DNA of 64,000 nucleotides from the NCBI GenBank assembly GCA_910576795.1, contig CAJTIX010000002.1, forward strand, positions 1 to 64,000, written 5' to 3'. The DNA comes from an uncultured Bacilli bacterium (GTDB lineage: Bacteria; Bacillota_I; Bacilli_A; RF39; UBA660). The notes beneath the pieces are model-generated. The model made no database searches. It saw only the letters and a program-made list of their open reading frames with translations, and was not told the DNA's origin. Positions 63,626-64,000 of the stretch are shown here, piece by piece; the stretch's first letter is position 1, and each line of letters opens with the position of its first letter. The position numbers were made by a program, and so were the translations under genes.

Positions 63626-64000
63626 AGCTAACTGATAAACAGAAAAAGAAAATAATAGCAGATTATATAAATAATACTAACTTTAGTGAAACTGCTAGAA
63701 TGAATCATGTTCATGCTTCTACAGTAAAAAGGTTAATAGATAGTGATTACGACAAAGATTTGCAAGAAAAGGCAGAACATAAAAAAGAAGAAAACACCAA
63801 AGATATTTTGGAATATCTAGATACAATTGGAAATCAACAAAGAGAAATAATTGATTTGTCATTAAAAGTTCTTGTTGAAAAATTGTCAAAACCAGATGCA
63901 TTTACAAACATAAAGGACATTGCAACCGTTTATGGTGTTATCTATGATAAAGCAATTAAGTCTAAAGAATTGAAATTAAAACAAGAAGAATCACAATATA
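63613..64000 (+). CDS. terS: Phage terminase small subunit, 5' part
   Basis: GTG 63613 opens a frame that runs past the window edge (129 codons seen). The N-terminal helix-turn-helix (LTDKQKKKIIADYINNTNFSETARMNHVHASTVKRLID, in order) and a following helical oligomerisation region fit small terminases, which recognise phage DNA ends for packaging. The large subunit should follow outside the window. Confidence 0.68.
   Translation, partial: MSRVKLTDKQKKKIIADYINNTNFSETARMNHVHASTVKRLIDSDYDKDLQEKAEHKKEENTKDILEYLDTIGNQQREIIDLSLKVLVEKLSKPDAFTNIKDIATVYGVIYDKAIKSKELKLKQEESQY

Overview
The window comes from a low-GC, endospore-forming Gram-positive bacterium of the Bacillota, most likely a gut-type Bacilli or Erysipelotrichia-like lineage. 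The evidence is AT-rich DNA, purine-rich Shine-Dalgarno sites, the delta subunit of RNA polymerase, a Bacillus-like order of housekeeping genes, and many sporulation genes (yabG, veg, spoVG, yabP, yabQ, gerQ, an uninterrupted pro-sigma-K gene, collagen-like spore-surface genes). A release factor 2 gene with the classical UGA frameshift shows that UGA is a stop codon here. I cannot name the genus.

Positions 1-44,700 are chromosome. prfB-yitT-ftsE-ftsX is followed by yabG-veg-spoVG, two unknown membrane-anchored proteins, a structured RNA with a DUF4190-like protein, lgt-yabP-yabQ-divIC, lemA, gerQ, pduL-yuzB, an accessory patch (Fic protein, decayed mazEF), a PP2C-like phosphatase, a class A penicillin-binding protein, ywiB-argS-rpoE, a nucleotidase behind a LexA-like box, a second copy of the structured RNA with an unknown protein, parE, a duplicated-domain protein, parC, yneF, sigK and gltX. 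Then come a PD-(D/E)XK transposase-family gene, a three-gene ABC-2 exporter, three collagen-like genes, tRNA-Glu, and an ECF sigma/anti-sigma pair leading into a polymer O-acetylation operon (DUF4358 lipoprotein, MBOAT, DHHW). After tRNA-Leu there is a 2.4 kb insertion of three one-gene cassettes bounded by repeats. It is followed by a four-gene DNA alkylation-repair operon (ogt, MGMT-like, ogt, tag) and tRNA-Gln.

From about 44,700 to the right edge lies the left part of a temperate phage of siphovirus type, integrated at tRNA-Gln. It has integrase, a candidate small RNA, leftward lysogeny genes with a CI-like repressor, a CI/Cro switch with three similar operators, a long imperfect inverted repeat, iterons beside a helix-turn-helix protein, and a recombination/replication block (DUF1351, RecT, MBL-fold protein, SSB, NinB-like, Ref-like, RuvC-like). 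Two DNA-methyltransferase-type genes and a long run of small, translationally coupled early proteins follow. An antisense small membrane-protein unit interrupts this run. The window ends with an ArpU/RinA-like regulator, a non-coding block that can fold into a pseudoknot, two tRNA genes (Trp, Thr) and the start of the small terminase gene. The right end of the phage is outside the window.

The observations I rate highest are: the two-copy promoter-driven structured RNA with pair-preserving differences; the phage pseudoknot RNA next to the packaging genes; the cassette array behind tRNA-Leu; a phage small RNA with 16 nt of perfect complementarity to the leader of another phage gene; and three sporulation promoters sharing one sigma-E-like architecture with identical spacing.
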